Assembly: GCA_043228905.1 (NCBI GenBank)
Contig: JBHGNT010000005.1
Coordinates: 2,666,001 to 2,730,000, forward strand
Reading direction: 5' to 3'
DNA: 64,000 nt
DNA from: Azolla caroliniana
Lineage: Eukaryota; Polypodiophyta
Shown: piece after piece, positions 1 through 11,499 of the stretch
Numbering within the stretch: the stretch's first letter is position 1
How the letters are laid out: each line of letters begins with the position of its first letter
Notes under the pieces: model-generated
Seen by the model: only the letters and a program-made list of their open reading frames with translations
What the model was told of the DNA's origin: nothing
The model's database searches: none
Program-made: the position numbers and the translations under genes

Positions 1-330
1 GGCCAGCTGCTGACCTGTAAACGCGCAGTCCCTACGTGGCACCGTAACTCCCGCTGACGAGTAGTTGCTGGCTGCCTCTCATCACCTCTCTCTCTCTCTC
101 TCTCTTACGCTACCGTCCTCGTCTTGCATGCAAGTGGCTGGACCGACCTGCCTCTCTCTCTCTCTCTCTCTGCCTTACGTGGATCCCGCGTGTCGAACGC
201 CCCGCCACCTGGCACGCTGACGTGTCCTCGCCCCCCTTCGCCGAGCTGGGAAGGTGTGCGAGGGATCACACCGGCCAGCTGTTCGCGGGGTCCCACGCTG
301 ACGTGGAGGCTTGTGGCACTTTATTGGCGG
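1..330. promoter_or_regulatory. GC-rich promoter-like block with four ACGT-core motifs
   Basis: This stretch is much richer in G+C than the rest of the window. It carries four ACGT-core words of the kind bound by plant bZIP factors: TACGTGGC (33-40), TTACGTGG (175-182), GCTGACGTGTC (215-225) and GCTGACGTGGA (297-307). CT tracts sit among them (86-104 and 151-171). No open frame with a recognisable product is present. The likely reading is an upstream region of a gene outside the left edge; this is inference only. Confidence 0.35.
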
Positions 331-413
331 TAGGTAGAGCAAAGACCAAACAAACATAAAAAACCTCAATCATGCAAATCCATTTGATCTGTCTAGCTTT
401 GCAAATATTGAAA

Positions 414-448
<35 letters not shown>

Positions 449-597
449 TTTCTGCTTTCTGCTTTTCGTCTTTTGCTTTTTGCCAATCACACGCGAGGCT
501 GCCAGCCACTCTCTTGTAGAATGTTCCATTCCCCCCCTTTCCTTTGAGCGCTTAGAAAACGTTCGCCTTGTGTGTGTTACATATGTATATGTAGTTA

Positions 598-650
<53 letters not shown>
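414..650. repeat. CT microsatellite and (AT)25 microsatellite
   Basis: A CT run at about 416-446 is followed by TTCTGC repeats, then a perfect (AT)25 tract at 601-650. A long open frame crossing this block (372-920, plus) is made of low-complexity codons (LSLSLS, YIYIYI) and is not a gene. Confidence 0.9.
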
Positions 651-652
<2 letters not shown>

Positions 653-1050
653 TCAACCACCCACACCGGCCAAAAGTCCACTCTTCTCCTCCCCCACCAC
701 CCTTCATCGCCAATTGCTTTATCCCACAATCCTTTTTTTGTTGCATGTCTACGTAACAATATGGATTGAGTTACTTTGCCTCAATCACCTCCTTGGCCTC
801 ACTGTACAGAGAGAAGTTGAACAATTTGTATCGTGCCACCACTGCCACAATGGCGACATTTTATGCCCATTGCACCACCAACACATGGGGGTGATCCTTG
901 AATTCTTTTTGGGACACTAAAACACCAAGCCTACGACTTTGAGTGTAATAGTCACATTCTCTCTCTATCCATTTACTCTCTATAATAAATACAATTGCAA
1001 TATTGCTGCATTGGAAGCCCCTACTCAATGTTAAGAGAGAAAGAGAGAGA

Positions 1051-1170
1051 GCCCATATGGATGTAGCTCTGTTGGTAAGGTTGCCCAATGGAGACCAGTT
1101 GGTCATGGGTTCAACCCCTACATTCCACAATGGCATCTAGTGAATTAAGAGATAAGAAAGAGAGATTATT
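1051..1170 (+). mobile_element. tRNA-derived SINE, copy 1
   Basis: The head is tRNA-like, with an A-box-like stretch (TAGCTCTGTTGGTAAGG) and, about 30 bp on, a B-box-like GGTTCAACCCC. Together they match an internal RNA polymerase III promoter. The same sequence recurs three times at 24.39-24.88 kb, so it is a dispersed family rather than a tRNA gene. The tail after about 1140 is GA-rich and no clear target-site duplication was found. Confidence 0.7.
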
Positions 1171-3170
1171 ATGTTGAATTTCTATGTTGGATGTTAGAGC
1201 AAGTGGGGATCATTTCCTCAAGTGCATATTTTGGTTTTCTAATGGCACGTCCCTCTCCAAACATAGGATAGGTAGGTAGAGGAGACGAAGAAGTGTTGTA
1301 ACAAGTGGATTTTACATACAATTAGTATAATTGCGTCCTTTTACAGAAAAAAACGAAAGAGAGAGAGAGAGAGAGAGAGTAATAATTAACCACAAATAAT
1401 TCAACAAAGACAAACGATTGTTTCCTTTTCGAGGGAGCCACACAATAAAGAGAGAAACTACAATTCGCTTTTGACCAAGCATATTGAAAAATTTAAGGGA
1501 AGATGGAACATATATCTCAATATGTATGAGGAAGGAACCATATTCTCAATGATTTGTCTATTCCTCATGGATATATACACATATTAGAGTAGAGTGGTGT
1601 CACATGAGATGAACCTCTTATCTTTGTCAAGCATTGGGGAGCATTAACTTTCGGATACGTTTGATGGATGATCAAAACTAATCAATATATGCCATTGCAA
1701 AGTTTGGTTGACTCCAAGTTGCTCTAGCATTTCCTATCGCATTGTACCATTGCAAACGTTGTATGCTTTTTGCCCTTTTGTCCTATGCAAATATAGAGAT
1801 TTCTTGTATTTTTTGACCTTTTGAGGGGCTTGGGTATCACTATGCTCAAACCATAAAGAGAAACTGCCAACAACATGGTTATTTCATGCCTCCTTTCTAG
1901 GTTATTAGATTGGTTTACAACCAATCTGATAGTTATTAAATGGATTGTGATTGAATTACTTCCCCTTTTGGACACTTTTTCCTTATAAAGATTACCACTA
2001 CATGACTGGTCATTACTTTCTTATCTTGAATTGGTTTGTCACATGGGTTCATGAGTCTACTCCTTATTTAAAGTACATTTTTGGTTGAAGTTCATGTCAC
2101 ATGCACGTTTATCGTTTGATCCAAAGAAAAAGGGTTTCCTACATTTTTCACAACCCAAGGTTGGAAAGTAATTATAATATTTCCTTTCATGATTGTACCC
2201 AAAATTGAATCTAATAATTACAATCATGGATTCCACATTCATCTCGACGGGTTGCAAACATTATTTTGTGTAAACAAATACAATAGGTTTTTTATTTTGA
2301 GTAGCCACACCAATCTGACTTTGAGGAAATCCATAACATTCTTCTGCCCTTTTGCAACTACTAATTTTGAGTGTGTACTGAGTTGTTTAATGCATGAACC
2401 ACCAACTAGTTTAATGCGTGAACCTTCCATTATCATTGATGGAGCATCCAACTAACTAGGGTTTATAAATCACCATTTTGTGTTTAAAAAGGGAGTGATG
2501 CAAACATTTATTATAGGGTAGCAAGTCATTGCTTGTTAGTTAGATCGGATGCACGTGGTTATGGCCCATTCAAAAGGTGAGATATATGTATATGATAGAA
2601 ACAACAATAATCATATGTGACAATCCAAAAGCAAATAGAAAATGCACATAAAACTTCAAAATTAGGGAAGCTCAACAATTAAGATTTCAGAAACGTGGGC
2701 CACAATGGGACTACTTCATCAACTATGATTCCATTTAAGTTCAATCCCATTATATCTACATTAATGCAACCATAAAAAGATATTAACTAACATGAAGTGA
2801 GACATGGGTCAAAATGAGTATTAAGAATAGCCCTTATGTGGGTCATCTTTAATGAAAGGAGGGGGCAATTCACATGCATGTTCATGGTTTAGACATTGAT
2901 TCCCATACATATAAATTATTGTACTTGTTATTCAAACATTGCATTGGAGTTCTCCTAAGTTCTAACATTGCTAAATGTGAACGACTATAAGTAATATGTA
3001 AAGGCCTTATGTTTCCCAACTGTGGCGAAACACAAGTAAATGAATGACAAACACAAAATGTTCTAATAATCTTTAGTATGATCGAGATGTGACCTTGACA
3101 AAGTGCATGAGCCCTAATACAATGAGCAATCGATTCAAGTTGAAATGTCACTTTCAATCAATAATGTGAT
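1171..3170. other. Intergenic, no gene seen
   Basis: AT-rich sequence with only a short GA run near 1360-1379. Open frames here are short and show no recognisable protein family on either strand. Confidence 0.6.
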
Positions 3171-3173
3171 GCA

Positions 3174-3561
3174 TATATATATATATATATATATAACAAA
3201 AGGCACCTACCTAAATCGTTTTAATTAATGTGAGGACTAGTTTGGGACAATTTACATTATAAGGAATGGGTAACACACACTCTATTGTTGGATCAAAGAG
3301 ACGTTTTAGTATTGACAACATTTAATGAAGATTATTCAAAGAAGGAATATGTAGACATTGTGGGCCTTTTTCATGCAAGGGGTGAAGACAAAGGGGTAAA
3401 ACAATGTTCCATAGAATACATGTAAGATTTCTACAAATATTCCTCTACAGTTATGTTGTTGTATCAGTAATCTGATCATAATATCGTACCACATCACGCA
3501 TGAAGATGGAACTCGGATCAATCAGTGAATACTCATTTACTCTCTCTCTCTCTCTCTCTCT

Positions 3562-3592
<31 letters not shown>

Positions 3593-3600
3593 ATATATTT
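3174..3600. repeat. AT, CT, ATCT and TA microsatellites
   Basis: A TA run (about 3174-3194) is followed, after about 340 bp of unique sequence, by a compound tract at 3540-3598: (CT)n, then (ATCT)n, then (AT)n. The short plus-strand frame across it encodes only low-complexity sequence. Confidence 0.8.
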
Positions 3601-5490
3601 GGGCATCAGTAATTCTTTCCTCAAATCTGTATGTAAGACACAAGATTGTGCTAAACTGAAAGGAGACCATCAAACCAATTTTATATTGGTCTAGAACAAC
3701 CGCATGGCCCTAAATTTGGATGTCATTCGAGAGCATAATTGAAGGATAAGTTTGTTCTCCCCATATTGGGCCTTCTTTCACCGTCAATATCCTTCATTTG
3801 TCTCCCACTCCGTTATTTATGCACAATATATGTGACCGAATCATATATAAGCCCAATATTTTCATCTAACAGGGTAAACTGGTCGCATATTTGCACCAGT
3901 GACATTCTTTAAGCAGCCAAGAATGAACACATACTAGATCTGATGAAGGAAGATGATCTCCATATGTATGCCAATCTTTATGGGCAATCCACCTTTGGGT
4001 ATCCTATGGAAGTGCCTTCTGTATAGTTGCTCGGAATCTGTAAACCCTAAACCCTAAACCTCTTAACAAAATTTTGTTATGGAAGCACCAGTTTTGCTTG
4101 TTTAGTTTTGGATGGCAAGGATTATGCTACTAAAATAGCCAATGTGATTAATCAAGACTAGTGATCACTTGAAAGTTGTGCCAATTGATGATGCGATCAT
4201 TTTGTGCGAGAACAGTTTCCTCAAGAAGTTAATGAGATTATTATAGAGTTTTTGAGCTCCATTTCTCCATAATTGTTGAGTAGCAACATGTGAGTAATGT
4301 CGAACTACTATTTGATGGTTGTAATCTACTCCACAGTAGTTGCGATATCTCCAACGTATGAATAAATTGTCAGTGTACTGTTTACAATGCTTATGGACAT
4401 ATTAATGGCCTTTGCATAATGTGTAGGTAGATTAAGATAATCACAAGCAACATGATGAAACACAGACTTTCCCAATAGTATGTACATGAAATAGAAATTT
4501 TGTTAGATGAATTTCTTGTGTAATGCCTAATTAGTCACAATATGGATAATGTGCATAGTGATTTCTTAATATGGTTATTTTCCCACTAGAGACCATGTGT
4601 GGAAGTATGCTATTTTATCCATGGCATTGAATGATTATATGAAGATTAAGGTGTAATCAAGAAAACATCAATGTAGTCTTGCCGATACTCAAATAATATA
4701 GCTTTATTCCCATGAATTTTCATTCTTTGTATTGTGGAGCTCTTTCCTTCAAATCATATTATTGAGAATGAAAATGTTGTGGGCGATGGCGGTAAGGACA
4801 AACCTTTTGATCAATCAAATGTTTGTAAGGAAATGTATGTATACACAATCCAGTGTAAGATATGTCCTCATAGCTGCTCATTTACATTGGATGTTGGCGC
4901 TTCCTAGAAGTAAAATTGGGGAATCATATTAGGTCGCTCTCAAATTTGTGGGCCCCCTCGACCCCAACACATGTTTGGCAAATTCTTTTCTTTATGAATG
5001 GACCAATTTCTTATTCATGGATGTAAGAATAGGAAAATTATGAGGAGGCACCATATATTGTGAGGAATTTAATAAAGATTTAACATATTTAATTTGGTTT
5101 TTATCAACATGGGCCGAAGATTTTGTAAACAATGCACCAAACTAAGGTGTCAAGAAGGTTTCAATATTATGCACAATACAAGTATCTAAGTACATTATGT
5201 ATTCATTGATCTATCACACCAATCTCATCGAAAATGTGTGGGTTCATTGAGTCAACATAAACAAAAAGCTATAATTCTTAAAGAAACATTCGATAACATC
5301 TAAAGTTTGGTTGGCATTTCATGTCGTAAAACGTAGTCAATTTCGAATTCGCTCTAAAGGTTTCCTTGTGAATCTTACACGTGATATATTTCCAACCAAC
5401 ATGGCTAAATCTTATATTAACACCACACAACAATAACCTCAAATATACATAACACACGAGTTCTAAATTTGATTTTCTATCATGAAATTC
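3601..5490. other. Intergenic with interstitial telomere-like motif
   Basis: No gene is recognised. At 4041-4060 there are two and a half copies of the plant telomere word (CCCTAAA). A 38-codon stop-terminated stretch at 3913-4026 (plus) reads like coding sequence but matches no family I recognise, and it has no start codon or partner exon. Confidence 0.5.
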
Positions 5491-5494
5491 CATG

Positions 5495-6330
5495 TGGGTA
5501 AGTTGTGGCTAGATTTGAGGCTGGATGCAAATTTTGTGGTCACCCTTTGGAATCAATTCCTCATTGTTTTTGGAATTGTAACGAGGCTATTAACATTTGG
5601 CGTAGAAGTCTCCGGATAGTGGCAGCATGCGGCGTGAATGGGAGAGTTGTATGGGTGTCCGTACAGGGGCTGAAGTTAACAGGGGAAGGTTGGGCTGAAT
5701 AGTTAAACCCTCACGGACATGGATTTATAGTGCAGGGTGGCAAGGTGTTTCAACGGGCTAGAGTTCGACCTGACACTAACTCAGAACTTTTTGAAGAGAT
5801 ATGGAGGATGGTGGCTTGTTTATCGGTATGGCACATTTGGACCAACCGCTGTAAGTTTGTTTTTCAACAACAAAAGATCCCTAGTGGTGAGGTATTAATA
5901 AATATCTGGTTTGAGTTGGTCTCTTGGCTGCGGGAACGATACAACTCGATTACGGGGGAATCTGATGCAGCTGAAAGATCTCGATCAAAGTTCTTGCTGA
6001 AATGGGGTAATTCTCCTATGGTCGGCAGGTCATCATCAGGGCCTCAATGGCACTACCAAGCACCCCGATGGTTGTTTCCCCCAATAGTTTCCAACAGTGT
6101 CTAGGTGCTGTAAATTTGTATAGTTATGGTACAAATAACTAGGTTATTGGAGTTGTTTGGATACGTTTGTTGAAAATGAGGTGGGGACTATGTCCGCTTT
6201 GGTGGGAAGGCCAGAGTGAGGACTGTTGAGAGGAATTTTGAGAGTTCTATGATGTAATTTTGTTTGCTAACTAATGCGAAGTAGTGATTTTTTGGAAAAA
6301 AAATAAAAAATAAAAAAATTAAGCATGCCC
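5495..6330 (+). mobile_element. 5'-truncated L1-type LINE (ORF2 C-terminus and 3' end)
   Basis: Plus-strand frames at 5505-5702 and 5730-6101 encode the end of a plant L1 ORF2. They carry a Cys/His block (CKFCGHPLESIPHCFWNC) of the zf-RVT type, then the W-x-x-W motif region and the family ending (YQAPRWLFPP). A stop at about 5700 separates the two. The 3' end has the family signature CTAATG-GAAGTAG, then an A-rich tail to about 6330. It resembles the end of the full-length element at 42.4-49.0 kb. No clear target-site duplication was found. Confidence 0.8.
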
Positions 6331-7800
6331 ATATATAATTAGACCCATTTCCACATATGTTTCCAGAATAATATGTGAGGACACATACACCTAACCACCT
6401 CAATGCCACATTTTTTGTTATGCTTCATAGATGATATTTTCATTTCTAGGCAAGTGAAATTGTTTTCATGTATTCTATTATTTTGTATGACGTTAACACA
6501 ACTATTATGTGTTCAATAGTGTCGTAGTCCACATTGTTGTACACATGACACACATGGCTTTACTGTTCATACGTCGCCAACGCAAAGTGCATGTTGGAAC
6601 TAATATTTTTCATCATATGACGTTTTCAATTGTCGATACCTTAAACTTAATAAGGACACATCAATGCATATGTGTATTAGGTATATAATTCTATAAAACT
6701 TTACTATTTCCAAGTATTCAATATATAAAAATTTACTATTTCAAGGTATTCATCATTCCTTGATTCATTTTGCACATATTGTCAAAGTTTCTACATTATC
6801 AATGTGGAGTACTTGTCATCCAACAACCTTGAGATTAGCATTGGCGCACACGAGATAAGTGTACATGTAAACAAAAGAGGACAAGAAAGAGAAAAACATA
6901 GAATATGTACAATATAGCATTCTGGCTATCCTAGTATGCGTAGGCATAAACTATTGTAAAAAACAATATAAGTATATAAGTCAGTTTTGTGCCTTTTGAT
7001 ACTTCTTTTTCTATATTTTCTCAACACTTAGATTAGAGCCCTTCTTTCTCTTTCTCTCATTAATTTGAAAAGCTCACTACTTTAATTAATGTGATGTATC
7101 CAAAAATAAGTTAGATCATATATTCAAAGTAAAACATAAGCCTATGTATAAACACCACTCTTTAACGTAAGGCTTTTCTTAAATAGGGCCAAAGCATAAA
7201 AAGAGTACATAAGTGACGCATGGGTCAAACAACAATAAGGGAAGCAAATGAGATGAGATACCCTCACAAATAGTTCTTATGGATATGATCTAATATTAAT
7301 GATATTTATCATCGAGATTGAATCTATGGTCTAAAACTCAAGGACATAACAAATATCAAAATCTAGAACATTTCTCAAGGCCCATTTGTCTCACTGTTTT
7401 ACATTTTTGCGAAATGATAGTTACCATTGTGACTCGCAAAAAGTCTTGGGGCAATACATACCTTGATGCCCAATCAATTATAACATGCTTAATAGTAGAG
7501 AATCGAGATGCCTTATCGTCTTTGACTTATGGATAATTGGAAGTAGCACATTAGAGTATCAAATGGTCACATATTATGTTCACTCGTGCGATCACACTAT
7601 CAAATGTGTATATAGCACGATGGTAGATGTTAATATTATTGTATTCTAAAACATTGAATTAGGTAACATTAACTTGAACTTGGCAAAAGAAAATCTAAAA
7701 GACCACCCCCATACTATGATGGTTTTACTAAATAAAAGGGCAAACATTAAGCTCTATATCTTTGTCACATATTTTTTTCTCACAAACATGAGTCATGGCA
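6331..7800. other. Intergenic, no gene seen
   Basis: AT-rich sequence with no recognisable coding, RNA or repeat structure beyond short A/T runs. Confidence 0.55.
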
Positions 7801-7806
7801 GAATTG

Positions 7807-8690
7807 TTTTTTTTTTTTAAAGAATATATTTCATTAGTTAAAATGTCATTCAGTACACCAACTTTAGTCCCTTTATCGGGTAGTCATTGCCTACTTCCAT
7901 ATGGGCGACATCACTTATTTATCTTACACATCACCTGCATTCAATAGCCCACATGTTTGTTCTCTATGTATCTAATGTCATTCACGCTCCACTTTCATCT
8001 AATGGGAGGGGGGAACAACCATCTGGGTACTATGTACTGCCATCGAATATCCATTCCAGTTTCTGCTGCCATTAGTGTAGTACACCAACATTTTCGGAAA
8101 TTCAGTCTCATTAGTTATGAAGCATCATGTGTTCCATCAATCTACTCGTATTGTGCCCTCAATGTAGTTATTAAGGTGTGCCATATTAGCTTAATAGATT
8201 CAATTGGAGGCCGTTTGTTTGCTGAAAATACCTTGGTACATCTTGCCGTCCATATGCTCCATATGATAATGGGTGCAAGCAACATCCATAGATCTCCTAT
8301 TTTCTACTTCTGTGCACTAACTGTAGGTGCCTTGTTATCAATTGTCAATCAAATACTTCCATTATCCCCTTTGTACATTGCTTTGCATGTGCTATCAAAT
8401 TTATCCACATCATCATCAAGACAGCTCCAACAAGCATGACCCATTTGAGGGTAAATGAGCTAGAGGCATGGCATAACAATCGTAATGCCTTTCCCCATAC
8501 AACTGCTGCCTCGCGACATTCCCATAGACAATGGGAAATGGTTTCTAGTTGTCCACATGCACTATATCTAGGGTCTATATTGGGGCCTTTAGCCCATGTC
8601 CCTACCAGCAAGGCTCTATGCACAATAAGCCATAAGCACATCATTATCTTGCGGTCACCACTGTCATGCCATATCATTTTCCAGAATTTA
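7807..8690 (-). mobile_element. 5'-truncated LINE, same subfamily as the full-length copy
   Basis: The minus strand ends in a poly(A) (T run about 7807-7818). The 8345-8707 frame is nearly identical in sequence to ORF2 of the full-length LINE: KFWKMIWHD, then CLWLI-HRALLVGTWAKGP, then the Cys/His block ending SHCLWEC. Downstream codons are broken by many stops. Homology to the full-length element stops close to 8690. CAGAATT at 7799-7805 and 8682-8688 could be a short target-site duplication but is weak. Confidence 0.85.
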
Positions 8691-8699
8691 CATATAGAT

Positions 8700-10840
8700 A
8701 GTACCAATGCACATGGATTTTGATAACAATTTTATGGCCGAATCTAGATAAATGGATTGTTTTTAAAACCAATTAAACCACAAAATGGTGAAAAGAACAA
8801 CTACTATCCTATATATATATTTACTCAATGCCATGGAAAAATATGAAATAATAATAGTAAATGTAAACTCATCAAGGACGTTATATGATTGTTTTGATAC
8901 CGAGACTTTTTATAAAAAAAGCAATGTACATGGAAATTTTGGATCATTGTGAACTTTGTTGCTTTAATCAAACGTGTTGTTTTGTAGTAATAATACAAAA
9001 GTGCTAAAATAAATTAAGGATTGCACCATTTTTCTATTGTTTGGCTTAGGGGTAAGATGTTTTGGTTCATGCGTCTCTATCATTTTCTATGTCCAATAAG
9101 AAAAAAAGGAGGATGACTCTAAAACGAGGTAGTTATTATTTCCCTGTTGTGCATTGCTTACTTTCAATGTCCCTCTCTTGTGGATGCACAACTAGTCGAC
9201 AATTCAAATAGACCTGTGAAAACCCAAACTTGTTATTGTAACAAAGCTCCAATGAATCACTATTAAAAACAAACATTCCAATTTTAGAAAATATTTCAAC
9301 ATAAGTATAGGTCTATACATACATTTGATTTTAAGATGGGGAGGGGAGTTAGAGATATGGAAATTATTAGTTCATTCTATAATAACATGAAACCTATACA
9401 CCAAATGTACAAATCTAAGTTCAAAATTCTAAAATGATCAAAGAAAGAAAGAAAGAAAGAAAGATATATTAACGTCTTCTAAGGCCAAAATTGGCCCATG
9501 AGACAGTTGGTTTACAATAAAAATGAGTGTTTGTCCAATCATCAAAATGAAAATAAAAGAAAATAGCTTAAGCTAAAAGAGTTCAAAGAGAGATGCATTA
9601 GATTCATCAATGGTCAAATATGAATTGTAGAATTGAGTGATAGAAAAATATTACATTGGGTTTGGGTTCACCCATCGTTCTATGTGTGATCATTTTGGCT
9701 AAGAAATTGGATACAAGGGTGGAGCCTAACATATGTCAAATAATGTCAACGTTGAGTTTTTTCAGTTCAAACCGTGAACCTACCTAGAAAAGAGAAATCG
9801 AAATCCATCCCCTTCCTATAGATAGTAGTCATACATTGTTATGTATTGGCTTGTCGCTTGATATTAAGTACTTAGTCAGATGCTACCAACATTAGCCCAA
9901 GGTAATAATAGGGAAGAGATTCATAAACCTTACGAAGAAGCCCTAAGACACAACCATAAATACTAAAATGTAAAAGAAATATTAAAAAAACCGAAGTGTA
10001 TAAGTCTTTTTAATCGTCTTCCCTTTCCACTTTTGAGACTGAACCAAACATTGTCTCATAATATTCACCTGAGTAAAATATGAATTGTTACATCAAAACT
10101 AATAACGCACTCTCAATGGTCAAAATTTGGATTAATGTACATATAGTGAATGAGAGTGCATTTTGTGTCTTACAAAGAATGGTGTGTAGAGAGAATTAAA
10201 ATGTCGTGGCAAAAATTTAAATGAGCTCAAATGGTTTGGTCTAGAGAGAGAGAGAGGGAGGGAGGGAGAATGAATGCAATCTATGGGATACAAGCAAGTC
10301 GGCCATGGCAAAAGAGAAGTTGTAGTACTACAATATAAAGGACTATTCATTTTATTCAATTACAGTAAAAACGCTTTAAATATTCATGAAGAAAATAGTA
10401 AAGTAGGGTTCATACAAAATGAGCATTCAAGTTGTTCACATTATTGACGAAATGAGGTGAGCATCACAATTCATACCAAATGCATCACACTATGAATGGA
10501 ATGTTGGCTTATGTATTGCCAAAGTGTGGGGGACAATCCATATTAAACCTAGAGGGAAATTGTGTGATTCATATGAGAATTCATGTTCATCCATGGGTAG
10601 TAAATGCAAAACATATCATTTTCTCATTAACCCTCTACTATGTAATTCATCATACACACACACAAATGCAAATACATGGTTGGTTATTTTCTCACTATAC
10701 ATTGATGTGATGTAATTTCCATCGTTTGTGATTATATCCTGATTAACATAAAATATAGATACACATTCACATACATGCATACATCAGATATATAACTAGG
10801 GAACAAACCATGTATTGTATTGCTTGTGAGAAAGAGAGAT
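8700..10840. other. Intergenic, no gene seen; one dispersed repeat
   Basis: AT-rich. It holds a (GAAA)n tract at 9440-9463, which begins a dispersed repeat also found at about 32519 (see findings), and a GAGG-rich run near 10243-10270. No second exon for the neighbouring LEA_2-like gene could be placed here with confidence. Confidence 0.5.
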
Positions 10841-10841
10841 G

Positions 10842-11414
10842 TCATACCTTGACCTTGGGAGAATTAATTCCAATCACCTTGACTCTAGCCTCCACAAGTC
10901 CAATGATGTTGAGGGCCAAAGTATCATTTGCGATATCATTGATGAGGTCAATAGATGAGGGTTGGAGCACATTGAGGTGATTCGCAACAACGATGATTGT
11001 GAGTGCGTTGCTACCACGAGGAGCTTGGTGAAAGAAAGGCACTTGAGCTTCCCCAAGGAGGGTGTTCCTATAGACACATGTAAGGTTAGTTGGGATATAA
11101 TCAATGGCGACTTTGTTGGGGTTAGTGGCAAGAAAGACAAGGGTGATATTTGCAGAGACAATGGCTTCATTGGAATCAATGTTGGTACTAGGTCCTTGCA
11201 TGCGCTTCTCCGCATCAAAATTATGTAGGTTTGCAGATTCAAGGTGGAATTGGGGCTTAGCAGGGCGCAATGCGAGTATAAAGAAAAGGGCAATGCCAAT
11301 GCCAACAATCATGAGCAAGAGGAAGGAGAGTGAAAGACAACAACAACATCCACATAAACCATGTGCCGGAGAATCCTCGCGATATGTAGAAGTGTTTGCT
11401 CTCTGATAAGCCAT
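10842..11414 (-). CDS. LEA_2 / NDR1-HIN1-like membrane protein (first exon, perhaps incomplete)
   Basis: The 190-codon frame from the ATG at 11414 has the layout of the plant LEA_2 (NHL) family. It has a short cytosolic head, a CGCCCC cysteine cluster (about residues 21-26, a possible palmitoylation site), one membrane span (about 27-49), and then an outer LEA_2 beta-domain with N-glycosylation-type sites (ANIT, TNLT). Family members act at the plasma membrane in defence and stress signalling. The frame closes at INSPKVKV, just where relatives continue with a V-x-V-D-C ending. The codons AAG|GTATGA form a good splice donor after 10848, so a short last exon is probably missing or not recognised. 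An in-frame extension upstream of 11414 looks like 5' UTR. The family call is firm; whether the gene is intact is not known. Confidence 0.7.
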   Translation of the reverse strand: MAYQRANTSTYREDSPAHGLCGCCCCLSLSFLLLMIVGIGIALFFILALRPAKPQFHLESANLHNFDAEKRMQGPSTNIDSNEAIVSANITLVFLATNPNKVAIDYIPTNLTCVYRNTLLGEAQVPFFHQAPRGSNALTIIVVANHLNVLQPSSIDLINDIANDTLALNIIGLVEARVKVIGINSPKVKV

Positions 11415-11499
11415 CTCTATCTCTCCTCTTCCTCTTCCTTCCTTTATATTGCTAATTGAAGCAACTTTCATATGCTTTGTTATTATTCTCTCCCTCAAC

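Noticed and set aside
372-920. 182-codon plus-strand frame
   Set aside because: Made mainly of CT and AT microsatellite codons (LSLSLS, YIYIYI); no family resemblance.
1060-1130. Possible tRNA gene
   Set aside because: A and B boxes are present, but the sequence recurs at 24.4-24.9 kb with a non-tRNA body and no convincing acceptor stem; SINE is the better call.
3913-4026. 38-codon stretch as a gene fragment
   Set aside because: No start, no partner exon and no recognised family.
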